NCBI RefSeq assembly: GCF_011758645.1 | Contig: NZ_JAAMOZ010000003.1 | Location: forward strand, 124,001 to 188,000 | Length of the DNA stretch: 64,000 nt | Direction: 5' to 3' | Source of the DNA: Brooklawnia cerclae | Lineage (GTDB): Bacteria > Actinomycetota > Actinomycetes > Propionibacteriales > Propionibacteriaceae | In this document: piece by piece, positions 1 to 9,349 of the stretch | Layout: every line of letters starts with the position of its first letter | Position numbering within the stretch: the stretch's first letter is position 1 | The notes under the pieces: generated by a model | Databases searched by the model: none | The model's input: only the letters and a program-made list of their open reading frames with translations | What the model was told of the DNA's origin: nothing | Position numbers and translations under genes: made by a program

Positions 1-1
1 G

Positions 2-469
2 GGGGCATGGCGTCCGGCACGGTTGCAGGTGGCCATCCAGAACTGGCAGCACGACTTCAACATCGGGTCGATCATCCGGACGGCCAACGCCTTCGACGTG
101 GAGACCGTGCACATCGTCGGACGTCGCCGCTGGAACCGCCGCGGAGCCATGGTGACCGATCGCTACCTCGATGTCGTCCACCAGCCCGACGAACGGGCAC
201 TGGCCGATCACTGCCGGGCGGAGGGCCTCGTCCTGGTCGGCGTAGACAACCTGCCGGGTTCGCGGCCCCTCGAGACTTTCGTCCTGCCCGAGGCGTGCTG
301 CCTGGTGTTCGGGTCGGAGGGCCCCGGGCTCACCGAAGCCATGGTCGCCGAGTGCGAATCCCTGGTGGCGATAAGCCAGTACGGGTCGACGCGCTCGCTC
401 AATGCCGGGGCCGCGGCGGCCATCGCGATGCACCACTGGATGGTTCAGCACGTGCCGCACGAGGGCTGA
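2..469 (+). CDS. TrmH/SpoU-family RNA 2'-O-methyltransferase, 5' truncated by window edge
   Basis: SPOUT-class S-adenosylmethionine-dependent ribose 2'-O-methylase acting on tRNA or rRNA. The reading frame is open to the left edge, so the true start lies outside the window; the internal TTG at 23 is not convincing as a start because the sequence before it continues the family pattern. SpoU motifs are clear: NIGSIIRTANAF near the visible N-terminus (motif 1), LVFGSEGPGL (motif 2) and SLNAGAAAAIAM (motif 3) near the C-terminus, which together form the trefoil-knot SAM site. The target nucleotide cannot be decided from sequence. Confident about family, not about substrate. Confidence 0.85.
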   Translation, partial: GAWRPARLQVAIQNWQHDFNIGSIIRTANAFDVETVHIVGRRRWNRRGAMVTDRYLDVVHQPDERALADHCRAEGLVLVGVDNLPGSRPLETFVLPEACCLVFGSEGPGLTEAMVAECESLVAISQYGSTRSLNAGAAAAIAMHHWMVQHVPHEG

Positions 470-555
470 TCCCGTCGGTTCCGCCTCGTTTCGTGCCCGA
501 TCCCGCTCCCTCGGACCCCAGCTGTGGCGTGTTCAGCCCGACCGCCCGTGACTGA

Positions 556-646
556 GTTCCTTCAAACTTGTGCGGTCGCTCGGTTCGTGCTGCATCACAC
601 GTAGTCGGAGCGATTCGGTCGGCTGACGGCGAAGAATTGAAGGAAC
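556..646. repeat. 10-bp inverted repeat bounding 71 bp in a gene-free gap
   Basis: GTTCCTTCAA at 556-565 is the exact reverse complement of TTGAAGGAAC at 637-646. The 220-bp gap between the methylase and the convergent MATE gene (470-689) holds no convincing ORF. The structure could be a weak terminator stem or chance; nothing else supports it as a mobile element. Confidence 0.3.
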
Positions 647-689
647 GTGGTCACGCCGGGACGAGCAGACCTCGCTCAAGAGGCCGGGG

Positions 690-2018
690 TTACGCTCGCA
701 GCCAGGTGGTCCCGCGGATGCGCAGCGTGAGCATGACGGCCCGCATGCCGATGAACACGAAGCCATAGGACGCCCAGATGAGCAACATGCCCGCGACCCC
801 TGTCGTGCCCGTTGCCGCGACACCCAGCAGGACGGGCAGCAACACGGCGATCGTGGCGACGCTCGCGATGGCGAGGTAGGGGTAGTCCTCCGCGGCGATG
901 AGGATGCCGTCGAGGACGAACACGTATCCGGCGAGCGGAAGCCCTGAGGCCATGAGCAGGAACGTCCATGGCAGTGGCCCGAGCACGGTCGGGTCGGAGG
1001 TGAACACGCGTCCCAGCACGGGCGAGGCGGCGGCGATCACCAGCGCGCCGGCCGCTCCGCAACGCCATCCCCAGGTGATGAGCCGTCGCGTCGTGGTGGT
1101 CACGGCCTCGCGGTCGCCTGCCCCGATCGCCCTGGCCAGCAGGGCTTGAGCGGCGATGGCCAGGGCATCCAGGCCGAACGCGAACGCCGAGAACACGGTG
1201 GACAGCACTTGGTATCCGGCGGTCTCCGCGGGCCCGAGACGGGCCGCGACCCATACGGTGGCGACGACGCCGATACGTAGCCCGACGGTGCGAACGAACA
1301 GCCACCACGACGAGGTCGCGACCCCGCCGATGAGCGCCGGATCGGGCATGAGCGACGCACCGGAGCCCCGGGCCGCCCGGACCACGATGGCCACGTATGC
1401 GGCGGCCATCGCCCACTGTGCGATGACGGTGCCGAGCGCCGATCCGGCGATGCCCATCCGCAACCCGTAGATGAGTATGGCGTTGAGCGCGATGTTGGCG
1501 AGAAATCCCGCTCCTGAGACGACCAGCGTGGTGCGGGTGTCCTGGAGGCCGCGCAGCACTCCCGTACCGGCCAGGACGAGCAGCATCGCGGGGATGCCGG
1601 CCAGCGAGACGCGCAGATAGGTGGCGGCCTCGGCGGCGACCCCGGCGTCCGAGGAGAACCAGCCGATGATGGGACGCGCGGCCGGCAACGCCGCCAGTGA
1701 CAGCACCACTCCGATGAGCAGCGCGAGCCACATGCCGCTCGCGCCGGCCGTCAGGGCCCCGGTTCGGTCTCCGGCCCCGACCCTCCGGGCGACGCTCGGT
1801 GTCGTCGCGTAGGCGAGGAAGATCATGAGGCCGACCGCGGTCTGCAGCAGCGTCGAGGCGACGGCGAGCCCGGCGAGCTGCGTGCTGCCGAGGTGGCCGA
1901 CCATCGCCGAATCGGCCAGCAGGAACAGGGGCTCGGCCATGAGCGCACCCAGCGCGGGTACGGCGAGGCCCCGGATGTCGTGGTCGATCGCGCGCAACTG
2001 GGGATCTCGTGAGGGCAC
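690..2018 (-). CDS. MATE-family efflux transporter (DinF-like)
   Basis: Predicted 442-residue multidrug/toxic-compound extrusion antiporter of the inner membrane, about 12 hydrophobic helices and no signal peptide. The N-terminal half carries ADSAMVGHLGSTQLAG, typical of the DinF branch of MATE proteins. The frame stays open further upstream to 2312, but the GTG at 2018 is preferred: it gives the usual family length, has an AGG-containing leader, and the extra N-terminal residues are arginine-rich and non-homologous in appearance. It is transcribed divergently from a second MATE gene whose start is 170 bp away, so the two may share a control region. Substrate unknown. Confidence 0.85.
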   Translation of the reverse strand: MPSRDPQLRAIDHDIRGLAVPALGALMAEPLFLLADSAMVGHLGSTQLAGLAVASTLLQTAVGLMIFLAYATTPSVARRVGAGDRTGALTAGASGMWLALLIGVVLSLAALPAARPIIGWFSSDAGVAAEAATYLRVSLAGIPAMLLVLAGTGVLRGLQDTRTTLVVSGAGFLANIALNAILIYGLRMGIAGSALGTVIAQWAMAAAYVAIVVRAARGSGASLMPDPALIGGVATSSWWLFVRTVGLRIGVVATVWVAARLGPAETAGYQVLSTVFSAFAFGLDALAIAAQALLARAIGAGDREAVTTTTRRLITWGWRCGAAGALVIAAASPVLGRVFTSDPTVLGPLPWTFLLMASGLPLAGYVFVLDGILIAAEDYPYLAIASVATIAVLLPVLLGVAATGTTGVAGMLLIWASYGFVFIGMRAVMLTLRIRGTTWLRA

Positions 2019-2176
2019 GTGGCGACGATACCTGCATCCGCGGGTCGGGTGAGAAGCCTGGGAGAAGCCCGGACGCGTCCTCACCCGCTCTCGCCGGGCC
2101 GCCTGCCACTCCAACGGGCATCCGGGTTTCCGGACGCGGGAAACGGACTCGCGGAATATTACGACCGTAAACGTTC

Positions 2177-2182
2177 TAGGCT
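2177..2182 (+). promoter_or_regulatory. Possible leaderless -10 element for the second MATE gene
   Basis: TAGGCT ends six bases before the GTG start at 2189, the spacing seen at other probable leaderless starts in this window. No good -35 was found, so the assignment rests on the hexamer and spacing alone. Confidence 0.35.
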
Positions 2183-2188
2183 TGTCAG

Positions 2189-3637
2189 GTGTCACAACTG
2201 GACGAGCACGCCGACACCGGATCGTTCGAGGCCATACCTGATCCGGTGGACCGTGCGACCCGTCCTGGCGGTGGACGCGTCGACGCCTTGTTGCGGCGCT
2301 GGTTCGCGACATCGCAGCTGAGTCATCGCGCGGTCGGTGCCCTGCTCCTGCCCGTCATCGTCAGCCAGGCATTCACCATCGGGTTCACCTCCCTGACACC
2401 CATGGTCGTCGCGAACGCCGGTCCTGTGGCGGTCAGCGCTGTGAGCACCGTGGAATACGTCAACATCTTCGTCGTCCAGATCCTGATCGCCTTGGCGACA
2501 GCGGGCTCGATCGTCGTCGCGCAGAACATGGGGCGGGGCAGCCGCACCGCGGCGCAGCGTTCGGCGGGCGCCACACTGTGGGTGACCGCGGTGCCCGCGC
2601 TGGTCGTCGGTGTGGCGCTGCTCGTGGCCTCCGATGCGGTTGCCAACGGTCTGCTGGGGCCGGCGGGCGATCAGGCCGTCGCGCTCGGCCGCATGTACCT
2701 GTTCGCGCTCGCACTCGGCTACCCGGCCCAGGCGATCGTCGAGGCGGCTTCGGCGTCCCTGCGTGGTGTCGCCCGGACGGCCCCCGCCCTCTACCTGACC
2801 GTCGCCATGAGCGGGGGTTTCCTCGCCCTGGCGGTCGTCCTCGTCCGCACGTTCGACCTCGGCGTGATGGGGCTGGCGATCGCCGTCGTGGCCACCCGCT
2901 ATCCCACCGCGGCCCTGGCCCTGTGGCTGGTGCGTCACGACCGGGTGCTCGGAACCGGTGGACGGCTCGTGTGGCCGATCGACGCGACCCGAGTGCGTCA
3001 GGCCGTCATGCTGGGCCTGCCGTTCGTGGCCGAGCAGGTCTTCTTCAACGGTGGCAAGGTGCTCATCCAGATGTTCGTCGTCGGCATGGGAACCGTGCAG
3101 ATAACGGCGAACGCCGTTGCGAACTCGCTGGTCGGGCTCAGCGACGTCGTCGGGCAGGCGATGTGCCTGGCGCTGGTGCCCATCGTCGGCCAGGCGATCG
3201 GCGCCGGCCGGCCCGATGATGCGCGCCGCCTGGTCCGTTCCTTCGTCATCTCCTCGTCGGCGGTCGCGGTGATCGTGTCGGGGGTCATGCTCGCCGGTTT
3301 CGACTGGTTGCTCGATCTCTTCAACACCCCGGCGCGCGCTCGGTCGGACGTGCTGATGATCTTCGGGCTCGTCGCCCTGGCCCGGTTGTTGTGTGTGTGG
3401 TCGATGTCGTTCATGACGCCCAGTGGCCTGCGCGCCGCCGGGGACGCCGTCTACACCACGGTGATCGCGTCGGTGTCGATGCTGTTGCGGGTCGCGGGCA
3501 TCTGGTATGTCGGCGTCCATCTCGGGTACGGGGTCGTCGGCGTGTGGGCCGTCATGGTCGCCGAGTGGGTGCTGCGCGCGATCGCGTTCGACCTGCGGTT
3601 CCGGGGCCACCGCTGGGAGAACAAGGCGGTCGCCTGA
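2189..3637 (+). CDS. MATE-family efflux transporter (second copy)
   Basis: 482-residue integral membrane protein of the MATE superfamily, distinct from its divergent neighbour. A hydrophilic N-terminal tail of about 45 residues precedes about 12 hydrophobic segments; the stretch TAGSIVVAQNMGRG near residue 110 matches the conserved VAQ..G loop of MATE transporters. The GTG start at 2189 lacks a Shine-Dalgarno and sits six bases after a TAGGCT box, suggesting a leaderless message. Likely an H+- or Na+-coupled drug or metabolite exporter; the substrate cannot be inferred. Confidence 0.85.
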   Translation: MSQLDEHADTGSFEAIPDPVDRATRPGGGRVDALLRRWFATSQLSHRAVGALLLPVIVSQAFTIGFTSLTPMVVANAGPVAVSAVSTVEYVNIFVVQILIALATAGSIVVAQNMGRGSRTAAQRSAGATLWVTAVPALVVGVALLVASDAVANGLLGPAGDQAVALGRMYLFALALGYPAQAIVEAASASLRGVARTAPALYLTVAMSGGFLALAVVLVRTFDLGVMGLAIAVVATRYPTAALALWLVRHDRVLGTGGRLVWPIDATRVRQAVMLGLPFVAEQVFFNGGKVLIQMFVVGMGTVQITANAVANSLVGLSDVVGQAMCLALVPIVGQAIGAGRPDDARRLVRSFVISSSAVAVIVSGVMLAGFDWLLDLFNTPARARSDVLMIFGLVALARLLCVWSMSFMTPSGLRAAGDAVYTTVIASVSMLLRVAGIWYVGVHLGYGVVGVWAVMVAEWVLRAIAFDLRFRGHRWENKAVA

Positions 3638-3643
3638 GCCGGT

Positions 3644-4384
3644 TCAGCGCGTCGCGGCCAGTGCGTCGGCGGTGAGCTCGTCCAGGTTGTCGATGACGAG
3701 ATCACAGCGTGCGAGCACGTCGGCCGCTGGCGGGTGGAAGTGCGGTGGCACGGCCACCACGGCCATTCCCGCGGCCAGGGCCGAGGTCAGGCCGTTGGAC
3801 GAGTCCTCCACCACGACGCAACGGGCCGGGTCGGCGCCCAGCAGTTCGGCAGCCCTGAGGTATCCGTCGGGGTGCGGTTTGCCCCGGGCGACCTCCTCGG
3901 TCGACAGTTGCACCGAGAGCAGGGTCTCCCAACCCGTGTCGGCGGCCACGGCGTCGATCAGGCGTCGCGGGGACGACGAACAGATCCCGATCGGCAGCAG
4001 CGCGGCCATACGCCGGACGGCCGCGTCAGCCCCGTGAAGCAGCGGCACGCCCGAGTGGTAGCGGTCGATCATGCCCCGGATGGTGCGCTCGGCGGCGTCC
4101 TGCCAGGTGCCGTGGACGCCCACCTTCTCGACGAGATAGGTGGCCCATTCCCGCGTCGACAAGCCCATCATGTCGACGGTCGCGGTTGGTGGCCAGGGAC
4201 GCCCGTCGTGGGCCGCCAGGCCTCTGCGTATCTCGTCCCACCAATGCTCCGAGTCGGTGAGGGTGCCGTCCATGTCGAAGATCAGGGCGTCGAAGGGCAG
4301 CGAACCGTCCGCGGCGGTGGTCGGCGACGCGGAGCCGTTCCGCAGACCGTGAGGGGATGCGATGGGCTGGGGAGCGTCGGTCAT
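3644..4384 (-). CDS. HAD-superfamily phosphatase (beta-phosphoglucomutase-like subfamily)
   Basis: 246-residue haloacid-dehalogenase-fold hydrolase. All four HAD motifs are visible: nucleophile motif DMDGTLTDSE (Asp37, Asp39), motif II in CSSSPRR, the motif III lysine in GKPHPDGY, and motif IV VVEDSSNG. The insertion after motif I fits a type I helical cap as in phosphosugar phosphatases and beta-phosphoglucomutase. The frame is open beyond the chosen ATG at 4384, but that ATG gives the normal family length with about 30 extra residues. It converges on the second MATE gene with only 6 bp between stops. Substrate probably a small phosphorylated metabolite. Confidence 0.85.
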   Translation of the reverse strand: MTDAPQPIASPHGLRNGSASPTTAADGSLPFDALIFDMDGTLTDSEHWWDEIRRGLAAHDGRPWPPTATVDMMGLSTREWATYLVEKVGVHGTWQDAAERTIRGMIDRYHSGVPLLHGADAAVRRMAALLPIGICSSSPRRLIDAVAADTGWETLLSVQLSTEEVARGKPHPDGYLRAAELLGADPARCVVVEDSSNGLTSALAAGMAVVAVPPHFHPPAADVLARCDLVIDNLDELTADALAATR

Positions 4385-4466
4385 GCGTCCAGTTTGCCCG
4401 AGGGGGGATTGAACTGCCTCATCGACCTGATTGAATGGCAACCACACGACTGGAAGGCTCTGAGAT

Positions 4467-5516
4467 ATGGAGAAGTTGCGCGTCGTCGTCGCGAAGCCCC
4501 TCGCCAACGAGTATGTCGAGCGGATTGCGCATTCGGACCCGCGAATCGATGTTGTCATCGAACCCGATCTGCTTCCCCCGATGCGGTGGCCGAGCGATCA
4601 CGAGGGCGACCCGGCATTCAGCCGGACGCCCGAGCAGGAGGAGCGTTTCGAGGCGCTCGTCGACAGTGCCGATGTGCTGTACGGGATCCCCGACACGAAG
4701 GCGGCCTCGTTGGCGCGCACCGTGCGGGCGAATCCCCGGCTCGCATGGGTACAGACCATGGCTGCGGGGGGTGGCTCCCAGGTGCGGGCCGCGAACCTCA
4801 CCGACGAGGAGTTGAAGCGCGTGATCTTCACCACCTCGGCCGGGGTGCACGCGGGGACACTTGCCGAGTGGGCCCTGTTCGGGGTGCTCGCCGGCGCCAA
4901 GGATCTGCCGTTGCTGCTCGAGAACAAGGGACGACACCACTGGCCGACCTCGCGTTGGGCGATGCGCGCGGTCTCCGACATGACTGTGGTCGTCGTCGGT
5001 CTGGGCGCGATCGGCCGCGAATGCGTCCGTCGGTTCGCCGAACTCGGCGCCACCGTCGTCGGCGTCAACCGCAGCGACAAGCCGGTCGAGCATCTGTCGA
5101 AGCTCTACCTGTCGGGCGACATCGTCGAGGCTTGCCAGGGCGCGGACGCCATCGTCAACGCGCTGCCGGGGGCGGTGGGCACCGAGGGCCTCATCAGCCG
5201 TGAGGCGTTGCAGGCGCTCAAGCCTGGAGCGATCCTCGCCAGCGTCGGACGAGGGATCTGTGTCGACGAGCCGGCCATGATCGAGTTCCTGCAGTCGGGG
5301 CAGCTGAGCTTCGCGGCACTCGATGTCACCGCGGTGGAGCCGCTGCCGACCGAGTCCCCGTTGTGGGACCTGCCGAACGTGATCATCTCTCCTCACACCG
5401 CTGCCAACTCCGACAAGGAGGACTCGCGGATCGCGGATCTGTTCATCGAGAACGTGAAGGCCTTCCTGGATGGTGGCAGACTACGCAATGTGGTCGACAC
5501 CAAGCTCTTCTACTGA
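4467..5516 (+). CDS. D-isomer-specific 2-hydroxyacid dehydrogenase
   Basis: 349-residue NAD(P)-dependent dehydrogenase of the D-2-hydroxyacid family. The nucleotide-binding motif GLGAIG is at residues 178-183, and the catalytic triad is in place: Arg262 (SVGRG), Glu291 (VEPLP) and His310 (ISPHTA). The N-terminal catalytic domain and C-terminal helix complete the fold. The ATG at 4467 follows a GGAAGG-containing leader. It is followed within 5 bp by a small membrane protein gene, so both may be co-transcribed. The family includes glyoxylate/hydroxypyruvate reductases and phosphoglycerate dehydrogenases; the ACT domain of SerA is absent, so SerA is unlikely. Confidence 0.88.
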   Translation: MEKLRVVVAKPLANEYVERIAHSDPRIDVVIEPDLLPPMRWPSDHEGDPAFSRTPEQEERFEALVDSADVLYGIPDTKAASLARTVRANPRLAWVQTMAAGGGSQVRAANLTDEELKRVIFTTSAGVHAGTLAEWALFGVLAGAKDLPLLLENKGRHHWPTSRWAMRAVSDMTVVVVGLGAIGRECVRRFAELGATVVGVNRSDKPVEHLSKLYLSGDIVEACQGADAIVNALPGAVGTEGLISREALQALKPGAILASVGRGICVDEPAMIEFLQSGQLSFAALDVTAVEPLPTESPLWDLPNVIISPHTAANSDKEDSRIADLFIENVKAFLDGGRLRNVVDTKLFY

Positions 5517-5520
5517 CACC

Positions 5521-6081
5521 ATGACAGACCAGCCGGTGGCTCCGACGTCGGGGGGAATGCTCGTCAGCTATTCGCCGGTGGCGATCGCGCAGCGAGCCGC
5601 CCGGTTCCGCAGCACCTTGAACCGGCGGACCATCTCCCTGGTGATCAGTGCCGTCTTCAGCGGTGTCCTGTGGTTCTTCTACCGGCCCGGCCCGGCGACG
5701 CTGTTCTTCTGGCTGCTCGTCGGGGCGGTGGCCTACTCGCTGGCGCAGGTGATAAAGCTGTTCGTCCAGCTCAAGTGGGCCCGCAAGACCACGAGCCAGG
5801 TGCCGCTGGGCCCGGCTTTTCAGGTGGACAGCCTCGGGATCGTGCTGTCGACCGTGCCCGAGGGGGAACGCATCGGATGGCCGGACGTGTCGGTCGTCAC
5901 CGGACGCAACAAGTCGATCAACCCCGGGCCTCGACTCGAGTTCCGGTGGGGATCGGAACGCTCCTGGTCCGTCCCGATGATCGTGCTCGACGTCCCGCCC
6001 AGCGCGATCGACTCCGCCCTGCGGGCGTACTCCCGAGGGCGTTTCGGGCTCGACTTGTCGGCGGTGGATGATGTTTGGTGA
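5521..6081 (+). CDS. Small membrane protein with two transmembrane helices, function unknown
   Basis: 186-residue protein with a short cytoplasmic N-terminus, two hydrophobic helices around residues 40-80 (ISLVISAVFSGVLWFFY and the following LFFWLLVGAVAYSL), and a soluble C-terminal half rich in beta-type sequence. It resembles YcxB-like or PH-like accessory membrane proteins only in outline. ATG 5521 lies 5 bp after the dehydrogenase stop; the longer frame from 5470 overlaps that gene and is less likely. Translational coupling with the upstream dehydrogenase is plausible. Function not recognised. Confidence 0.7.
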   Translation: MTDQPVAPTSGGMLVSYSPVAIAQRAARFRSTLNRRTISLVISAVFSGVLWFFYRPGPATLFFWLLVGAVAYSLAQVIKLFVQLKWARKTTSQVPLGPAFQVDSLGIVLSTVPEGERIGWPDVSVVTGRNKSINPGPRLEFRWGSERSWSVPMIVLDVPPSAIDSALRAYSRGRFGLDLSAVDDVW

Positions 6082-6133
6082 CACGCCTGCGCGTGCGCGG
6101 GATTTTTGCAACAACTGACAGAAGGAAGTGGAC

Positions 6134-7156
<1,023 letters not shown>

Positions 7157-7174
7157 CGTATCGCTTTCCAGATC

Positions 7175-7220
7175 ATTGGGGTTGATCGTGGGTCGAACTC
7201 GACCCACGATCAACCCCAAT
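7175..7220. repeat. 46-bp palindrome, copy 1
   Basis: Perfect inverted repeat with 22-bp arms (beginning ATTGGGGTTGATCGTGGG) and a 2-base centre AC, followed by AGTTTTT. As RNA it would form a very stable hairpin with a U-tract, so it can terminate fba transcription. Copies 2 and 3 are at 8202-8247 and 45558-45603. Confidence 0.95.
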
Positions 7221-7276
7221 AGTTTTTCCACAGGTTTTGCGAAGATGGTTCGTCGGGACTCTGCTCACCAACAACC

Positions 7277-8212
7277 ATGGGTGTGATCCCACGAACAGAA
7301 CTCTCCGATCCCCTGGTCAAGCTGGCCGAGTACCAGGAGGGCGTCATCTCCCGAACGCAGGCCCTCGGCGGAGGGCTAACCGATCAAGTGATAAAACGCC
7401 TCGTCAACCAAGGCTCATGGAGTCGTATTGCGCCCGGCATCTACTCGGTTCGCAGCGGGACGACGTCGTGGCACGCCAGAGCCTGGGCCGGGGTCCTGAT
7501 CGGTGGGGGCGATGCCATGCTCGCGGACCAGGCGGCTGGTTATGTCTGGGGACTGGTGGATGATGCTCCAGGCCGGATCACCGTGCTTGTTCGGCACGAG
7601 CAGCATCTCCGGCAGCGCTGGCCCTGGTATTTCCGCCGGACGAGGGAGATGCCTCGCCCTGTAGGCGCTCTTCCGAGGACTCCGCTGCCGGCTACGGTCG
7701 TTGATCTTTGTATCGCTGAACCGGCACAGCAGACGCGGTTGCTCGCTGATGCCGTTGCTGGTCGGCGTACCTCGCCCGGTGCCGTGCTCAAAGTGCTGGA
7801 CGCCAGAGAACGCGTCCCCGGCAGGCGAGGCATCGAAGCCCAACTCGGGCGCGTGCGAGAGGGCATTCACTCTGAGCTGGAGCACGTCTACGCCCGTGAC
7901 GTCGAACGGGCCCACGGCCTGCCTCGGGGCAGACGGCAGGTCTTCGATGGTCAGTACCGCACAGATGTGCGGTACGACGGTCTGATCGTCGAGTTGGATG
8001 GGCGCGCGGGTCATCAGGGATCCGGTGCGTTTCGGGACATGAACCGCGACAACGCTCATCTGTTGGCCGGCGAACTTACGCTGCGTTACGGCTGGGATGA
8101 CTGCTGGCAGCGTCCGTGCGGGGTGGCCGTACAGGTGGCTGAGATGCTGTGTCGCCTCGGGTGGGACGGGACGATGTCGCTCTGTGCGAGGTGCAAAACT
8201 CATTGGGGTTGA
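7277..8212 (+). CDS. AbiEi-type winged-helix / DUF559-like nuclease-fold protein
   Basis: 311 residues. The N-terminal region (about 10-60: YQEGVISRTQAL, IKRLVNQGSWSRIAPGIY) matches the winged-helix AbiEi antitoxin N-domain. The C-terminal region (about 195-290) looks like the DUF559/Vsr-type PD-(D/E)XK fold, with Glu200, Asp230 (YRTD), Glu239 and Asp241 (VELDG) as candidate metal ligands. This two-domain type is widespread as a solitary gene in Actinobacteria and is often labelled a type IV antitoxin, but no AbiEii nucleotidyltransferase is adjacent. The last residues (THWG) and the stop codon are encoded by the flanking palindrome copy 2. ATG 7277 has no obvious ribosome site. The sequence has more AT than its neighbours in places. 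Actual role unknown. Confidence 0.75.
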   Translation: MGVIPRTELSDPLVKLAEYQEGVISRTQALGGGLTDQVIKRLVNQGSWSRIAPGIYSVRSGTTSWHARAWAGVLIGGGDAMLADQAAGYVWGLVDDAPGRITVLVRHEQHLRQRWPWYFRRTREMPRPVGALPRTPLPATVVDLCIAEPAQQTRLLADAVAGRRTSPGAVLKVLDARERVPGRRGIEAQLGRVREGIHSELEHVYARDVERAHGLPRGRRQVFDGQYRTDVRYDGLIVELDGRAGHQGSGAFRDMNRDNAHLLAGELTLRYGWDDCWQRPCGVAVQVAEMLCRLGWDGTMSLCARCKTHWG

Positions 8213-8249
8213 TCGTGGGTCGAACTCGACCGACGATCAACCCCAATGA
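8200..8249. repeat. 46-bp palindrome, copy 2 (stem extended to 50 bp)
   Basis: Same palindrome as copy 1 with one arm mismatch (CGACCGACG in place of CGACCCACG). Here the stem extends by two further base pairs on each side (TCATTGGGG / CCCCAATGA). It overlaps the last four codons and the TGA stop of the gene at 7277-8212. Confidence 0.95.
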
Positions 8250-8376
8250 TCAAAGGCCGCTTCCACGCCGCGGTCGGGCCGTAGCCGATTCGTTGTGCCG
8301 GAGGCCTGCACACGTGCGTGCTCGATCGTTCTGGCGGTCGCACTGCTGAGGGAAGTCCGAGATCCGAGAGGAACCA

Positions 8377-9294
8377 ATGATGCTGACACGTGATCTGTGG
8401 GGTAATGCCCGGCAGCACACGCCTGACTACGATCTGCTCCCGCTTCCTGCTGGGACGTTGGTCGAGGGGCCCCTGTGGCTGCCCCTGTCCGGTGAACTGT
8501 TGTGGGTGGACATCGTGGAGCGGATCGTCCACATCGCGTCGTTGGAGGGTTCCGGGCATCGCCAGTGGACACTTCCGGCCGAGGTGGGGTTCGCTGTGAC
8601 TGCGGACGACGGCAACGTTCTGGTCGGCCAGCCGGATGGCATCTACCACCTCGACCTCGCCAGCGGGCGGGTGGCCCCGGTGGCCCATATCGCCGAAGCC
8701 CGGCCCGGGATCCGCATCAACGACGGGAAATGCGATCGAGCGGGCCGCGTGTGGTTCGGCACGATGGACCTCAAGGAAACCGAGCCGCTCGGCAGCGTCT
8801 ACCGGCTCACCCCCATGGGCGCTGAACGGGTGTTCGACGGTGTGTGCACGTCGAACGGCCTTGGCTGGAGCCCGGACGACACGCGCATGTACTACACGGA
8901 CTCCGGAGTACCGCGCCGGATCTTCACCGCTGAATACGACCTGGAAAGAGGAGAAGCAAGTGCGGAGCGAGTCTTCCTCGACGCCTTCTACCCCGGTCAC
9001 CCGGATGGGATGTGTGTGGACGCTGAGGGATGTATCTGGGGAGCGCGGTGGCAGGGCGCGGCTGTCGTCCGGCTGAGCCCTGAGGGCGAGGTGCTCGATG
9101 TGTTCCACACGCCGATGCTGCGCCCGACCAGTTGTGCCTTCGTCGGGCCTGACCTCGACGAACTGGTCGTCACGACGGCCGACTGGGGCGAGAACCCTGG
9201 CCCCCACGCCGGAATGATCCTGCGGTTCCGGCCCGGGACGACAGGACGCGCGGAGACGCCGGCGCGTTTGGATCTCGTTCCGGCCAGGCCATAG
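8377..9294 (+). CDS. SMP-30/gluconolactonase family sugar lactonase
   Basis: 305-residue six-bladed beta-propeller lactone hydrolase (SMP-30/gluconolactonase/LRE family), cytosolic, opening aldonolactones to aldonic acids with one divalent metal. Family motifs are present: LVEGPLW with the metal-ligand Glu near residue 30, RINDGKCDRAGRVWFGTM (metal-ligand Asn), SNGLGWSPDD (metal-ligand Asn), and HPDGMCVDAEG (metal-ligand Asp). GAGAGGAA precedes tandem ATGs at 8377 and 8380. No sugar dehydrogenase or dehydratase is adjacent, so the substrate is open. It sits directly downstream of the palindrome-bracketed gene; the 127-bp leader presumably holds its own promoter. Confidence 0.9.
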   Translation: MMLTRDLWGNARQHTPDYDLLPLPAGTLVEGPLWLPLSGELLWVDIVERIVHIASLEGSGHRQWTLPAEVGFAVTADDGNVLVGQPDGIYHLDLASGRVAPVAHIAEARPGIRINDGKCDRAGRVWFGTMDLKETEPLGSVYRLTPMGAERVFDGVCTSNGLGWSPDDTRMYYTDSGVPRRIFTAEYDLERGEASAERVFLDAFYPGHPDGMCVDAEGCIWGARWQGAAVVRLSPEGEVLDVFHTPMLRPTSCAFVGPDLDELVVTTADWGENPGPHAGMILRFRPGTTGRAETPARLDLVPARP

Positions 9295-9349
9295 CGGCCC
9301 CGCGAGGTCCTGGCTCCCGGGACGGGTGCTGGGACCTCGTCCGTTGGGG

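Larger units (their letters stand above)
7171..8251. mobile_element. Candidate mobile unit: palindrome - AbiEi/DUF559 gene - palindrome
   Basis: A 1.08-kb segment between fba and the SMP-30 gene consists of one ORF bracketed by two nearly identical 46-bp palindromes (7175-7220 and 8202-8247). GATC lies immediately outside each end (7171-7174 and 8248-8251), so the unit's outer ends are exact inverted repeats or carry a 4-bp duplication; because GATC is itself palindromic the two cannot be told apart. A third palindrome copy without the gene is at 45558-45603. No transposase is present; mobility is an inference from this arrangement. Confidence 0.45.

Noticed and set aside
556..646. MITE-like element bounded by 10-bp inverted repeats
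   Set aside because: Short arms, no target duplication and no second copy in the window.
7277..8212. Complete type IV toxin-antitoxin system
   Set aside because: Only the AbiEi-like N-domain is present; no AbiEii nucleotidyltransferase is adjacent.
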